Below are positions 48,796 through 58,475 of a stretch of 64,000 bases of DNA, one piece after another. Both the position numbers and the translations under genes were made by a program. The notes beneath the pieces were generated by a model that worked only from the letters and a program-made list of their open reading frames with translations, was not told the DNA's origin and ran no database searches. Each line of letters starts with the position of its first letter. Within the stretch, counting starts at the first letter, position 1. Origin of the DNA: Bacteroidales bacterium (lineage in GTDB: Bacteria; Bacteroidota; Bacteroidia; Bacteroidales; WCHB1-69); assembly GCA_016290295.1 (NCBI GenBank), contig JAEETJ010000004.1, positions 74,546-138,545 of the forward strand, in the 5' to 3' direction.

Positions 48796-49995
48796 ATGCA
48801 TAACATTTGCTTCCATTTTCATATCAGCCAACCGTTCCGTTTGAGAACGTACCGCTTTTTCGACATCAACCAACATCATCAATATTTTGATGACTATCAA
48901 AACAGTTACCTAGCCAACCGTTTGGCCGAACGATGCTACCTTCCCGCCAACGCCATGCTGCAGGAGCTTATCGCCAAATACGGTGACAAGATAAAGGTAA
49001 GTTTCAGTATCGCGGGAAGTTCCATTCACCTTTTCCAGCAATACTGTCCCGAAGTGATTGAGAGTTTCAAGAAACTCATTGCCACCAAAAACGTGGAAAT
49101 CACGGGCAACACTTACACCCACAGCCTTGCTTCGTTATACAACAAAACCAGCTTTATGGAGCAGGTGAAGTTGCAGGAAAAACTGCTGAAGGAAGTGTTC
49201 AAGGTACGCCCCACCTCATTCTGCAATACTGAAATCATCTATTCAGACGAGATTGGCGAATGGCTGCACGAGGCTGGTTACGATGTGGCACTGACCGAAG
49301 GTGCCCGCCATATTTTGGGTTGGAAGAGCCCTTGCTATCTTTACTGCAATCCCTTCCAGACCGACCTGAAACTGCTGCTCAGAAGCTACCGTCTGTGTGA
49401 TGATATCACTTTAAGATTCGAGGAAAAAGACTGGGATGGCATGGGATTAACCGCTGACAAATACATCAGCAACCTGAACAAGATTCCCGATGACGCGCCT
49501 TTCATCAATCTTTATTTCGATTATGAAACCATTGGCGAGTACCACACCGCCGACACTGGTATTTTCGACTTCTTCAAATCACTATTTTCTCAATTGGCAG
49601 AGAGCGACAACTACCGTTTCATCACGCCGAAGGAAGTCAACAGCATGCAAGTTCCCTGTTCCACCATGCATGCCCCCTGGCCCATTTCTTACTCTGGGGA
49701 CGAGAAAGACACGGCCGAATGGTTGGGTAATGACTTGCAGCAAGAAGCTTTCAATCAGTTATTTAAATTAGAAAGTCTGTACAAGAAATCAAAAAATAAA
49801 GTAGCTAAGGAAAACTGGCTGCAACTGCAGGCTGCCGACCACTTCAACTTCATGAGCACCAAGTGGTTTGCCCATGACAGTGTCCGCAGAAATTTTGATG
49901 TGTATCCATCTCCTTATCAAGCATTTATAAACTTCATGAATGTATTGAATGATGTAAAGCTGCAATTGGAGACCAACCCCGAAAAGAAAGCTTAA
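48796..49995 (+). CDS. Glycoside hydrolase family 57 (alpha-amylase-like)
   Basis: NICFHFHISQPFRLR, FCNTEIIYSDEIGEWLHEAGYDVALTEGARHILGW, YFDYETIGEYH. Confidence 0.88.
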   Translation: MHNICFHFHISQPFRLRTYRFFDINQHHQYFDDYQNSYLANRLAERCYLPANAMLQELIAKYGDKIKVSFSIAGSSIHLFQQYCPEVIESFKKLIATKNVEITGNTYTHSLASLYNKTSFMEQVKLQEKLLKEVFKVRPTSFCNTEIIYSDEIGEWLHEAGYDVALTEGARHILGWKSPCYLYCNPFQTDLKLLLRSYRLCDDITLRFEEKDWDGMGLTADKYISNLNKIPDDAPFINLYFDYETIGEYHTADTGIFDFFKSLFSQLAESDNYRFITPKEVNSMQVPCSTMHAPWPISYSGDEKDTAEWLGNDLQQEAFNQLFKLESLYKKSKNKVAKENWLQLQAADHFNFMSTKWFAHDSVRRNFDVYPSPYQAFINFMNVLNDVKLQLETNPEKKA

Positions 49996-50137
49996 ACAGG
50001 GGCTACAAAAAATCAAGAAAAAACTTCCAAAAAAAGATGGAGGTAAGGAAATTTTTCGTATTTTCGTAAGCTAATTTTTTATCCGTATAAGAAAGAACAT
50101 TTTAACCAAAATTACTAACACATAAAAAATTAAAATT

Positions 50138-50365
50138 ATGGCATTTAAAGGAGCATTAGTCATCAACACTGAAAAGTGTAAAGGTTGCGAAGTGTGCATC
50201 ACGGGATGTCCGCAGAACCCCGCCTGTATTGCACTTTCGAAGAAAGTAAATGCAAAAGGTTACAACTACCTTGAGGTGGTCAATGCCGACGCGTGTATTG
50301 GCTGCGCCAACTGTGCAGTCATCTGCCCCGACGGCGTTATCGAAGTTTACCGCGCCAAAGAGTAA
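50138..50365 (+). CDS. 4Fe-4S ferredoxin subunit of 2-ketoacid:ferredoxin oxidoreductase (delta)
   Basis: KCKGCEVCITGCPQ...DACIGCANCAVICPDGVIEVYRAKE. Confidence 0.88.
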   Translation: MAFKGALVINTEKCKGCEVCITGCPQNPACIALSKKVNAKGYNYLEVVNADACIGCANCAVICPDGVIEVYRAKE

Positions 50366-50419
50366 CCGCGGACAGAAGCAAGAAAAAACAAAACAATTAA
50401 CAACTAAACAAATTACAAA

Positions 50420-51499
50420 ATGGCAAAAGAATTAAAATTAATGAAGGGTAATCAAGCCATTGCTGAAGCTGCCATTCGTATGGGCTGCGACGGTTATTTC
50501 GGATATCCTATCACTCCGCAGAGTGAGGTTCTCGAACACCTGATGGCTGAAAGACCATATCTGACAACCGGCATGGTTGTGCTTCAAGCCGAAAGCGAGC
50601 TGGCCTCCATCAACATGGTTTACGCTGGCGCATCCACTGGTAAACGCGTTATGACTTCTTCTTCCTCTCCCGGTTTCTCCTTGATGCAGGAAGGTCTGTC
50701 CTACATTGCTGGCGCCGAGCTGCCCGCATTGTGTGTTAACGTCGTTCGTGGCGGCCCAGGTCTGGGTACCATCCAGCCTTCACAGTCCGACTATTTCCAG
50801 ACCACCAAGGGTGGCGGTCATGGTGACTACAGACTGATCACCTTGGCTCCCGCTTCCGTACAGGAAATGTACGACTTTGTGGAACTCGGTTTCGATTTGG
50901 CTTTCAAATACAGAAACCCCGCCGCTATCCTTTCTGACGGTGTTATCGGTCAGGTAATGGAAAAAGTAATGGTTGACGACTACAAACCACGCTGGACCAA
51001 CGAATATATCGAAGAACATTGCCCCTGGGCCGCTACTGGTCATCGTGCTGGCGGCAAGAGCACTATCGTCACTTCTCTTGAACTCGAAGCTCTGAAACAA
51101 GAGGCTATCAACGAGAGAATCCAAGCCAAATACAGAAAATGCGAAGAAGAAGACGCTCGCCACGAAGCTATCCAGTGCGACGATGCAGAATACCTGTTCG
51201 TAGCTTACGGCTCCGCTGCTCGTATCTGTATGAAAGCCATGGAATTGGCACGCGCCGAAGGCATCAAAGTCGGTTTGGTACGTCCTATCACCCTGTGGCC
51301 CTTCCCGACCAAAGCTGTGGCTGAAATCGGTGGCCGCATGAAGAAAATCCTTAGCGTTGAAATGAATGCTGGCCAGATGATCGAAGACGTGAAACTGGCA
51401 GTGAATTGCAACGTTCCCGTTGAGCATTACGGCCGCTATGGCGGTGTCATCCCAACCCCGGTTGAGATTTTCGAAGCTTTGAAAAAAATGGTAAAATAA
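50420..51499 (+). CDS. 2-ketoacid:ferredoxin oxidoreductase alpha subunit (VorB-like)
   Basis: GNQAIAEAAIRMGCDGYFGYPITPQSEVLEHL, TSSSSPGFSLMQEGLSYIAGAELP. Confidence 0.9.
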   Translation: MAKELKLMKGNQAIAEAAIRMGCDGYFGYPITPQSEVLEHLMAERPYLTTGMVVLQAESELASINMVYAGASTGKRVMTSSSSPGFSLMQEGLSYIAGAELPALCVNVVRGGPGLGTIQPSQSDYFQTTKGGGHGDYRLITLAPASVQEMYDFVELGFDLAFKYRNPAAILSDGVIGQVMEKVMVDDYKPRWTNEYIEEHCPWAATGHRAGGKSTIVTSLELEALKQEAINERIQAKYRKCEEEDARHEAIQCDDAEYLFVAYGSAARICMKAMELARAEGIKVGLVRPITLWPFPTKAVAEIGGRMKKILSVEMNAGQMIEDVKLAVNCNVPVEHYGRYGGVIPTPVEIFEALKKMVK

Positions 51500-51518
51500 T
51501 TTAATTAGCATTGAAATT

Positions 51519-52361
51519 ATGACAAGAGAAGATATTATCAAACCCGAAAATTTAGTGTACAAGCGCACCTCTGTTTTGAAGGATGCCACCATGCACTACT
51601 GCCCAGGCTGCGGACACGGTACTGTTCACAGAATCATCGCCGAGGTGATTGAAGAAATGGGCATTCAGGACAACGTCGTCGGTATTTCACCGGTAGGCTG
51701 CTCTGTTCTGGCTTACAATTATTTTGATGTTGACTTCGTGGAAGCCGCCCACGGCCGTGCTCCCGCCTGCGCATCAGCCATCAAACGTCTGCGCCCCGAT
51801 ACTTTCGTATTCTCATATCAGGGCGACGGTGACTTGGCTTCTATCGGTTGCGCCGAAGTAATGCACGCCTGCAACCGTGGCGAGAACATCACCATGATCT
51901 TCATCAACAACGGTATTTACGGTATGACCGGCGGTCAGATGGCTCCCACCACCCTTGAGGGTATGGAAACCGTGACTTGCCCCTATGGCCGTGACCCCGA
52001 AATCATGGGACACACCATGCGTTTGACCGAAGCATTGGCTCAGCTGCCCGGCACTTACTATGTGACCCGTCAGGCTGTTTACACTCCCGCTTTGGCCCGT
52101 AAATGCAAGAAAGCTATCCGTCAGGCCTTCGAGAACCAGAAACTCAACAAGGGCGTTTCTTTCGTGGAAGTTACCTCTAACTGTAACTCCGGCTGGAAGA
52201 TGACCGCTGTTCAGGCCAACAAATGGATGGAAGAAAACACACTGAAATACTTCCCGCTGGGCGATATGAAAGTGGATGGCAAATTCGATCCTAAGTTCAT
52301 CGAACGCGTCGCTACCTTCGACCAACCCAATGAGACACTTTATTCATTGAGAAAAAAATAA
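51519..52361 (+). CDS. 2-ketoacid:ferredoxin oxidoreductase TPP-binding beta subunit
   Basis: HYCPGCGHGTVHRIIAEVI, HGRAPACASAIKRLRPD, YQGDGDLASIGCAEVMHA, INNGIYGMTGGQMAPTT. Confidence 0.9.
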   Translation: MTREDIIKPENLVYKRTSVLKDATMHYCPGCGHGTVHRIIAEVIEEMGIQDNVVGISPVGCSVLAYNYFDVDFVEAAHGRAPACASAIKRLRPDTFVFSYQGDGDLASIGCAEVMHACNRGENITMIFINNGIYGMTGGQMAPTTLEGMETVTCPYGRDPEIMGHTMRLTEALAQLPGTYYVTRQAVYTPALARKCKKAIRQAFENQKLNKGVSFVEVTSNCNSGWKMTAVQANKWMEENTLKYFPLGDMKVDGKFDPKFIERVATFDQPNETLYSLRKK

Positions 52362-52382
52362 TAACCTTAAATTCACAAAGCA

Positions 52383-52934
52383 ATGACAGAAGAAATAATT
52401 ATAGCAGGCTTCGGCGGTCAAGGTGTACTCTCAATGGGTAAAATCCTGGCTTACGCCGGCATTATGCAAGACAAGGAAGTCAGCTGGCTTCCCTCCTACG
52501 GACCTGAAATGCGTGGTGGTACTTCTAACGTAACGGTGATTTTGAGCGACGAGCGTATCTGCTCTCCTTATCTGAACCAGTTCGACACCGCCATCATCCT
52601 GAACCAGCAGTCCATGGACAAATTCGAAAGCTCAGTAAAACCCGGTGGTCTGTTGATTTATGACCCGAATGGTATTTCCCACCACCCCACCCGTAAAGAC
52701 ATCAACATCTATCAGGTGGCCGCTGCTGACAAAGCCAGCGAACTGGGTATCTCAAAGCTGTTCAACATGATTGTGCTGGGTGGTTTCCTCAAGGTGAAAC
52801 CCTTGGTAACCCCTGAAATGTTGCACAAAGGTTTGGAAAAATCTCTGCCCGAACGTCACCACCACCTCATTCCCAAGAACGAGGAAGCAGTGGAAATCGG
52901 CAAAGGTTTGCTGAAACCTTACCACACCCTGTAA
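52383..52934 (+). CDS. 2-ketoacid:ferredoxin oxidoreductase gamma subunit
   Basis: IIIAGFGGQGVLSMGKILAYAGIMQDKEVSWLPSYGPEMRGGTSNV. Confidence 0.9.
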   Translation: MTEEIIIAGFGGQGVLSMGKILAYAGIMQDKEVSWLPSYGPEMRGGTSNVTVILSDERICSPYLNQFDTAIILNQQSMDKFESSVKPGGLLIYDPNGISHHPTRKDINIYQVAAADKASELGISKLFNMIVLGGFLKVKPLVTPEMLHKGLEKSLPERHHHLIPKNEEAVEIGKGLLKPYHTL

Positions 52935-52971
52935 TCGGTTGGGCGGATAAATGTTCGCCCTATCCATACTG

Positions 52972-53000
52972 AAAAAAGCCCGCAACTGCGGGCTTTTTCA
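52972..53000 (+). terminator. Intrinsic terminator after oxidoreductase operon
   Basis: AAAAAGCCCGCAactGCGGGCTTTTT. Confidence 0.88.
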
Positions 53001-53087
53001 TTTAATGGACGCATGCTACGCGTACCAATAATTTACGGCTGCCACAATGTGACAGCCCTACAATCCTATCGTGTCTGAACACATTTA

Positions 53088-53492
53088 TCACGCGCACACC
53101 TCTTTGGGTAACAATATGGCACAACGGTCGATGATGACATTGGCATACTCGAAACCCGAATCACAAGTCTTCTTGTTTTTCGTACCGTCATAACCCATGT
53201 ACAAATGCATGGTCTCATAGCCGGCCACAATCGCCGCTAACAGTTTCCGATCGCGCTGGCCTGCTGCCTCCTTATACTTGTCTATTGACGGACGGCCTTT
53301 CCCCTTACGGATGTTCAGCAATGCATCAAGGGCTATCAAGCAGCCATTCCATAGGGTGTTGCCTGCCATTTTAATGTACTTCCCATCAGTATAAATCTTC
53401 AATTCAGGATCATAATTGGCTTCTATGATTACCTTTTCCGCATTGGCCACATATCTTCGGGCCTCTGCTATAGGATCTTTTAATTCTTTCAT
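53088..53492 (-). CDS. DUF5618 family protein
   Basis: MKELKDPIAEARRYVANAEKVI..A..D...Y.D.KYIKMAGNTLWNGCLIALDALL. Confidence 0.7.
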   Translation of the reverse strand: MKELKDPIAEARRYVANAEKVIIEANYDPELKIYTDGKYIKMAGNTLWNGCLIALDALLNIRKGKGRPSIDKYKEAAGQRDRKLLAAIVAGYETMHLYMGYDGTKNKKTCDSGFEYANVIIDRCAILLPKEVCA

Positions 53493-53590
53493 AGCTGAAT
53501 ATTCGTTTTTCTGTTTATACTAATTCCCTTATCTGCCGGGCATCCTATTCTGCTCAACTAGATTTGTCTCGGCAGAACTACTCCACAGCA

Positions 53591-54121
53591 TTAGAACACT
53601 TCCCTGTTTTTTGGTTTTTCTAAAGAAAACATCCCATCGCTGAGAGGAGAAAGCACATATAGTCCCTTGCGTTGGGCATATTTGTCTGAGCCATTGGCGA
53701 AGCGCATAGCCGCAATGGCCGCATATATTTTCTTACCTTCGAACTCATGAAAGATCTCCTTGAAATGTTTCATTTTTCTGAGAAAGTAGTCAACATCCTT
53801 CTTAAAACATGTCGTCTTCACCTCCACAGCTACGGCTTCCGTTTTGTTGCATAACAGCGCATCCACCTCCATTTCTTCCTCTCCAGCCTTCTCGCGACGA
53901 GAACCCTCGTAGGTATGGTCAATGTCAATTCCCTCAGCTTTGAAGACTTTCAGTGCCGCTGGCTTACAAAGATCTTCTATCATCTTGCCAAATTCATTCG
54001 TAAAGCCCCCATAGCGCTTATTGGCTTCCTCAATTTGTTGTTCGGCGAACAAAAGATTCATAGGTAACAAATAGTTATATAGGCATCCCAAAGCATCTCG
54101 CATAAAGGAACAAAGAAACAA
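53591..54121 (-). CDS. PD-(D/E)XK nuclease-like (DUF3782-type) protein
   Basis: EEEMEVDALLCNKTEAVAVEVKTTCFKKDVDYFLRKM (D...ExK core); start possibly the internal MNLLFAEQQ. Confidence 0.6.
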   Translation of the reverse strand: MFLCSFMRDALGCLYNYLLPMNLLFAEQQIEEANKRYGGFTNEFGKMIEDLCKPAALKVFKAEGIDIDHTYEGSRREKAGEEEMEVDALLCNKTEAVAVEVKTTCFKKDVDYFLRKMKHFKEIFHEFEGKKIYAAIAAMRFANGSDKYAQRKGLYVLSPLSDGMFSLEKPKNREVF

Positions 54122-54187
54122 AAAGAGGCCGACATTAGATTTTTTGTCGGCCTCAATGCCATTATACTCTGCAAAAAATAGGAAAGT

Positions 54188-57100
54188 CTAGTCACGAAGA
54201 CATCTGACAGATAAGCCACAATATTTCATTACTTGTTCATTGCTCATAGTAGCACGGTTGTACCATAGGGACAAATAACAAGCAAATCCACTACCAATTT
54301 CGGTAGCACTCCATAAACACGCGCATCCACCAAGTTGGTTATAATAAATGAAAAAACCAACAGGGAAGGCAGAAAAGCCAGTGGAATTATTGGAATCTTG
54401 GTCATTGCCCACTGTACAAGTTTCAGAATAAGTATTCCACCCACTGGGGGAAGCTAAAGACTTGGCAATATTAGTATTATTAGAGCCACAAATATGGTAC
54501 ATGGAGAGATAATTGGCCAATTGCGTCCATTCAGTACTGCTTGGCACATGCCAACCATTGGGGCAAACGCCTTGCACCCCACTAGGATTAGTTGAGGACG
54601 ATGAGGCATTATGCATAACGGCAGTCCAATTGTATAGATAGCCATAAGTGGAAACACTGTCTGGAATCCCATAAGGATAATAGAGAAAAGCCGAATCGCT
54701 ACTATAGGTACTGCCACCAAGAGGAATACTTGTACCATCGGCATAATGCGTGGTGCGAAGATTCTCCCTCATCCAACATTGATTGCCTATCTGCACAGTA
54801 TTGTATATATTGTTATCATAATCGGTCACTGATGGGACATCAGGACAGGCTTGTGGACTGCAAGGAGTGGTAAAAATCACTTGATTGCCGTAGGCTGTTC
54901 CCACGCTATTAGTGGCGTATGCACGCACGTAATAACTGGTTCCAGCAGCCAAACCTGTAATATTGCTAGAAAAGCTACCCGTGCCACCACCGTCAACTGA
55001 ATGACTATCTGCCAATGTGGGCAACGGCAAAGTACTCCAACACACACCACGGGCTGTCACATCGGCGCCACCAGTAGAGGTAACAATTCCACCAGATATG
55101 GCAGAGGTCAGAGACAGTTGAGTATAGACAGCTGAGGTAATTACAGTAGGAACGACAGGATCTTGTTCTTCATCAAGAAGACAACGAACGGAGATTGCAT
55201 TATCCTTATCAACATCACCATTATATACAATGGCATCATAATAAATGAGGCTATGACCAAAAACTTTACTATTACTGTTCTCGGTAGCACTCCAATAGCT
55301 CACATAATCGCCGAAAGTAAAGTAATTTCCCAGGGCGTAAAAGCCAGCAGGTAGAGCCGAGAAACCAGTGACATTGTTGGTAGTACGGTCATTGCCAATG
55401 CTGCAAGTTCCATCATGGGTATACCACCCTCTGGTAGCGGCCAAGGACTTGGCGATATAACTTGTGTTGGAATTGCACACATTCTCACTTTGAGAGGAAA
55501 CAAAGTCGAACAGTTGCATCCATTCCGCCTCACTTGGCACATGCCAGCCTTCAGGACAAATACCTTGAACTCCGCTACGATTGACTGAAGAGGAAGTTGA
55601 AGGATGTATCACGGCAGTCCAATTGTAAAGGTAACCATAGGTGGCAACAACACTATGGTCGTTGTCTGGATTGTATCGATAAGGTGTACTATTGGAATAA
55701 GTGTTTCCCATGGCTATTTCTGTCCCATCGGAATAATGTTCAGTACGAAGGTTCTCACGCATCCAACATTGATTGCCTATCTTCACAGTATTGTATATAT
55801 TGCCATCGTAATCCGTCACTGATGGAATGTCCGGACAAGCCTGTGCATACGCTGAACCACTCACATCCCTTATGCATCGTACTGAAAATCCATAGATATT
55901 AACAGCTTCTCCGATGAATACGGAAGAAGAGTTGTATACGAGAGTGCTTACATAAGCTTCGCTAGTGGGGTTCGTAGTACTCCAGAAATGGGCTTCTTCA
56001 CCAAAACCATAGGTGTAACCATTTCTACTATAAGCACCTGCTGGCAAAGCCGAAAAGAATGTGGTATTGTTGGTGGAAAGGTCGTTACCTACAGTACACG
56101 GCCCCGAATAAGTATGCCATCCTATGGTGTCCGCCAAAGACTTTGCTATACCATCACAGACATATTCGTCCTGTTCTGAAACATAATCCACCAATTGCAT
56201 CCATTCATCTGCACTCGGCACATGCCAACCCGTTGGACAAACCCCCTGAACCCCACTTGGGTTGTTAGTAGATGTAAGCACAGCGTTCAATGCCGCTTTC
56301 AAATTATAGAGATAGCCATAAGTATAGACATTATTTGTGTCATTGTTAGGAACGTAACGGTAGCCAACATTATGACTTGTAGTACTTCCAACAGGAATAC
56401 TTGTACCATCAGCATAATGTGTGGCACGCAGGTTTTCCCTCATCCAACACTGTTCTCCAATCAGCACCGTGTTATATATATTACCATCATAATCTGTCAC
56501 CGTGGGAGTGCCTGGACAAGCTCTTCCTATGGCAGACTGGAATCGCAAGGTTAAAAATTGGGAATCGTGCTGAGTTTGAGTAATATGTTCACTTTCGAAC
56601 TCCACCCCATCAATGATAACATACCCTACATACTCCATCATGTCGCCCAAAACAAATGTTTGATTTGTGCTTCCTTTCATTGCCTTGCCCAAGTCTAGCT
56701 TATAGCTGAGAGTCTGCCCCTCATATTCAATCATACTGCTTCCTCCATTACCTTTGCTTACCATTTTGATGCTGGCAGAGTATTTGCCTGACTGAGCATG
56801 TAGGAAATAAACCTGCGCATTGGGCAAGGACAACCTAAACCGATGCGTTCCGTCACTCAACAAGCCTTCATAACGGACAAGTTCTTTTCCCGACAAGTCG
56901 GAAACCCACAATGTAGTCCGACCTGCTTCAGCTTTATGCAATTGTACCGTAGTGATTCCATCAAAAGGATTAGGAATATTCTGCTCCAATGAAAAAACAT
57001 TTGCTACATGTTCAGCAATACGCGTAGAATTTTGCATCTCCAAGACAGTGTCAGGCCAATAAATGGTTTCCGTCCAATTTCTGCTCAAGTTGCTTATCAC

Positions 57101-57226
57101 TACCCGATTCAATCGCAGATATCTACCACTTGTGTCTTGACCTGAGAAAGTCAAGGTGACTACTTGCTGAGCACACAAAATCATACTTGTCAAACATATT
57201 GCAACTAAAAACAATAATCTTTTCAT
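54188..57226 (-). CDS. Secreted protein with three FISUMP domains, one Fn3-like domain and an N-terminal sorting-domain-like module
   Basis: Signal peptide MKRLLFLVAICLTSMILCAQ; three copies of ACPxxPxVTDYDxNIYNTVxIGxQCWMRENLRTxHYxDGT...GVQGxCPxGWHVPSxxEW. Confidence 0.88.
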   Translation of the reverse strand: MKRLLFLVAICLTSMILCAQQVVTLTFSGQDTSGRYLRLNRVVISNLSRNWTETIYWPDTVLEMQNSTRIAEHVANVFSLEQNIPNPFDGITTVQLHKAEAGRTTLWVSDLSGKELVRYEGLLSDGTHRFRLSLPNAQVYFLHAQSGKYSASIKMVSKGNGGSSMIEYEGQTLSYKLDLGKAMKGSTNQTFVLGDMMEYVGYVIIDGVEFESEHITQTQHDSQFLTLRFQSAIGRACPGTPTVTDYDGNIYNTVLIGEQCWMRENLRATHYADGTSIPVGSTTSHNVGYRYVPNNDTNNVYTYGYLYNLKAALNAVLTSTNNPSGVQGVCPTGWHVPSADEWMQLVDYVSEQDEYVCDGIAKSLADTIGWHTYSGPCTVGNDLSTNNTTFFSALPAGAYSRNGYTYGFGEEAHFWSTTNPTSEAYVSTLVYNSSSVFIGEAVNIYGFSVRCIRDVSGSAYAQACPDIPSVTDYDGNIYNTVKIGNQCWMRENLRTEHYSDGTEIAMGNTYSNSTPYRYNPDNDHSVVATYGYLYNWTAVIHPSTSSSVNRSGVQGICPEGWHVPSEAEWMQLFDFVSSQSENVCNSNTSYIAKSLAATRGWYTHDGTCSIGNDRTTNNVTGFSALPAGFYALGNYFTFGDYVSYWSATENSNSKVFGHSLIYYDAIVYNGDVDKDNAISVRCLLDEEQDPVVPTVITSAVYTQLSLTSAISGGIVTSTGGADVTARGVCWSTLPLPTLADSHSVDGGGTGSFSSNITGLAAGTSYYVRAYATNSVGTAYGNQVIFTTPCSPQACPDVPSVTDYDNNIYNTVQIGNQCWMRENLRTTHYADGTSIPLGGSTYSSDSAFLYYPYGIPDSVSTYGYLYNWTAVMHNASSSSTNPSGVQGVCPNGWHVPSSTEWTQLANYLSMYHICGSNNTNIAKSLASPSGWNTYSETCTVGNDQDSNNSTGFSAFPVGFFIYYNQLGGCACLWSATEIGSGFACYLSLWYNRATMSNEQVMKYCGLSVRCLRD

Positions 57227-57314
57227 AAGAGTTAATATGTTCACATTTTAGGAGTTTGAAGTTCTTAGGGAATCAAGTTTTTCCCAAAATATCGTCCTAT
57301 ATAATTTTATTTCA

Positions 57315-57349
57315 AAAAAAGGCAAATGCCAGAATATTCTGGCATTTGC
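57315..57349 (-). terminator. Intrinsic terminator of mscL (28-bp perfect palindrome plus T-run on minus strand)
   Basis: aaaaaaaGGCAAATGCCAGAATATTCTGGCATTTGC; palindrome 57322-57349. Confidence 0.75.
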
Positions 57350-57414
57350 GGTTAGAAAAACTTATCTTTATTGCGGCAAATATAGCACTTAATTCGGAAA
57401 TGTTTTTCTGTCTC

Positions 57415-57849
57415 TTATTTCTGTTTCAGCAGGTCTCTGATTTCGGTCAACAGAACTTCTTCCTTAGTGGGTTCTGGTTCTGCGGGAGCTGCGGGAGCTT
57501 CTTCCTCTGGTTTTTTCACCATATTGGAAGCTTTGTTGATCAGCTTAATCACCAAGAAAATACAGAAAGCAACGATGAGGAAATCTACTGTTGTCTGAAT
57601 AAAGTTACCATAATTCAGCGTAACAGCCTCTTTGACTACTTCCTCACCATTCATGACGGCAGGTCTTAATGTTGCTGAAAGGGTCGTAAAATCGACATTC
57701 CCGATTAAAGCACCAATCAATGGCATCAGAAGGTCATTGACTAATGAGGTTACAATTTTGCCGAACGCACCACCGATGATAACACCGATAGCCATGTCCA
57801 TAACATTGCCTTTCATGGCAAATTCCTTAAATTCTTTGAAAAAACCCAT
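57415..57849 (-). CDS. mscL: Large-conductance mechanosensitive channel
   Basis: [40 protein letters not shown]. Confidence 0.96.
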   Translation of the reverse strand: MGFFKEFKEFAMKGNVMDMAIGVIIGGAFGKIVTSLVNDLLMPLIGALIGNVDFTTLSATLRPAVMNGEEVVKEAVTLNYGNFIQTTVDFLIVAFCIFLVIKLINKASNMVKKPEEEAPAAPAEPEPTKEEVLLTEIRDLLKQK

Positions 57850-57910
57850 AGTGTATAAATTTAGTTAGTAAATAAAAATGATTTTCGTTATAAATGCTTC
57901 GGCAAAATTA

Positions 57911-57949
57911 AAAAAAAAACTCTCTTGTTGTACACAAAGAGAGTTTTTA
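57911..57949 (-). terminator. Intrinsic terminator of the ribosomal protein operon
   Basis: aaaaaaaAACTCTCTTtgttgtacacaAAGAGAGTTttta. Confidence 0.8.
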
Positions 57950-57978
57950 TTTTAAAGAAAATCTCAAGAACGTGCTGA

Positions 57979-58470
57979 TTATTCAGCGGCAGGAGCTTCT
58001 TCAGTAGCGGGAGCTTCAGCAACTGGAGCCTCAACTTCAGCCTTGGGAGCTGATTTCTTGCTACGTCTTGTTCTGGTGGTTTTCTTCTTGGTTTCGGTGG
58101 TGGTGTAAGTTTCATTGTAATCCACCAATTCGATGATGCACATTTCTGCGTTATCACCTTTTCTGAAACCGGTTTTCAGAATACGGGTATAACCGCCTGG
58201 ACGGTCAGCCACCTTCTGGGAAACTTCTCTGAACAGTTCGCTAACGGCGAATTTGTTGTGCAGGGAAGCGAAAACCATACGTCTTGAGTGAGTGGTGTCA
58301 TTCTTGCTGCGCGTAATCAACGGTTCCACAAATTTCTTCAACTCTTTAGCCTTGGCCAGAGTGGTATGGATGTGTTTATGCATGATCAGTGAAGCAGCCA
58401 TATTGGACAGCATGGCAGCTCTATGCGCGCTTGTTCTTCCTAAATGATTGATTCTTTTAGCGTGTCTCAT
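57979..58470 (-). CDS. rplQ: 50S ribosomal protein L17 with Lys-rich/Ala-Glu-rich C-terminal extension
   Basis: [29 protein letters not shown]...[25 protein letters not shown]. Confidence 0.97.
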   Translation of the reverse strand: MRHAKRINHLGRTSAHRAAMLSNMAASLIMHKHIHTTLAKAKELKKFVEPLITRSKNDTTHSRRMVFASLHNKFAVSELFREVSQKVADRPGGYTRILKTGFRKGDNAEMCIIELVDYNETYTTTETKKKTTRTRRSKKSAPKAEVEAPVAEAPATEEAPAAE

Positions 58471-58475
58471 GATTC

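Noticed and set aside
45492-49995. Debranching enzyme - glycogen synthase-like - GH57 cluster as a novel system
   Set aside because: This gene order is a common glycogen metabolism cluster in Bacteroidota.
50780-51592. 270-aa minus-strand ORF
   Set aside because: Antisense to the ketoacid oxidoreductase alpha/beta genes, a by-product of codon usage.
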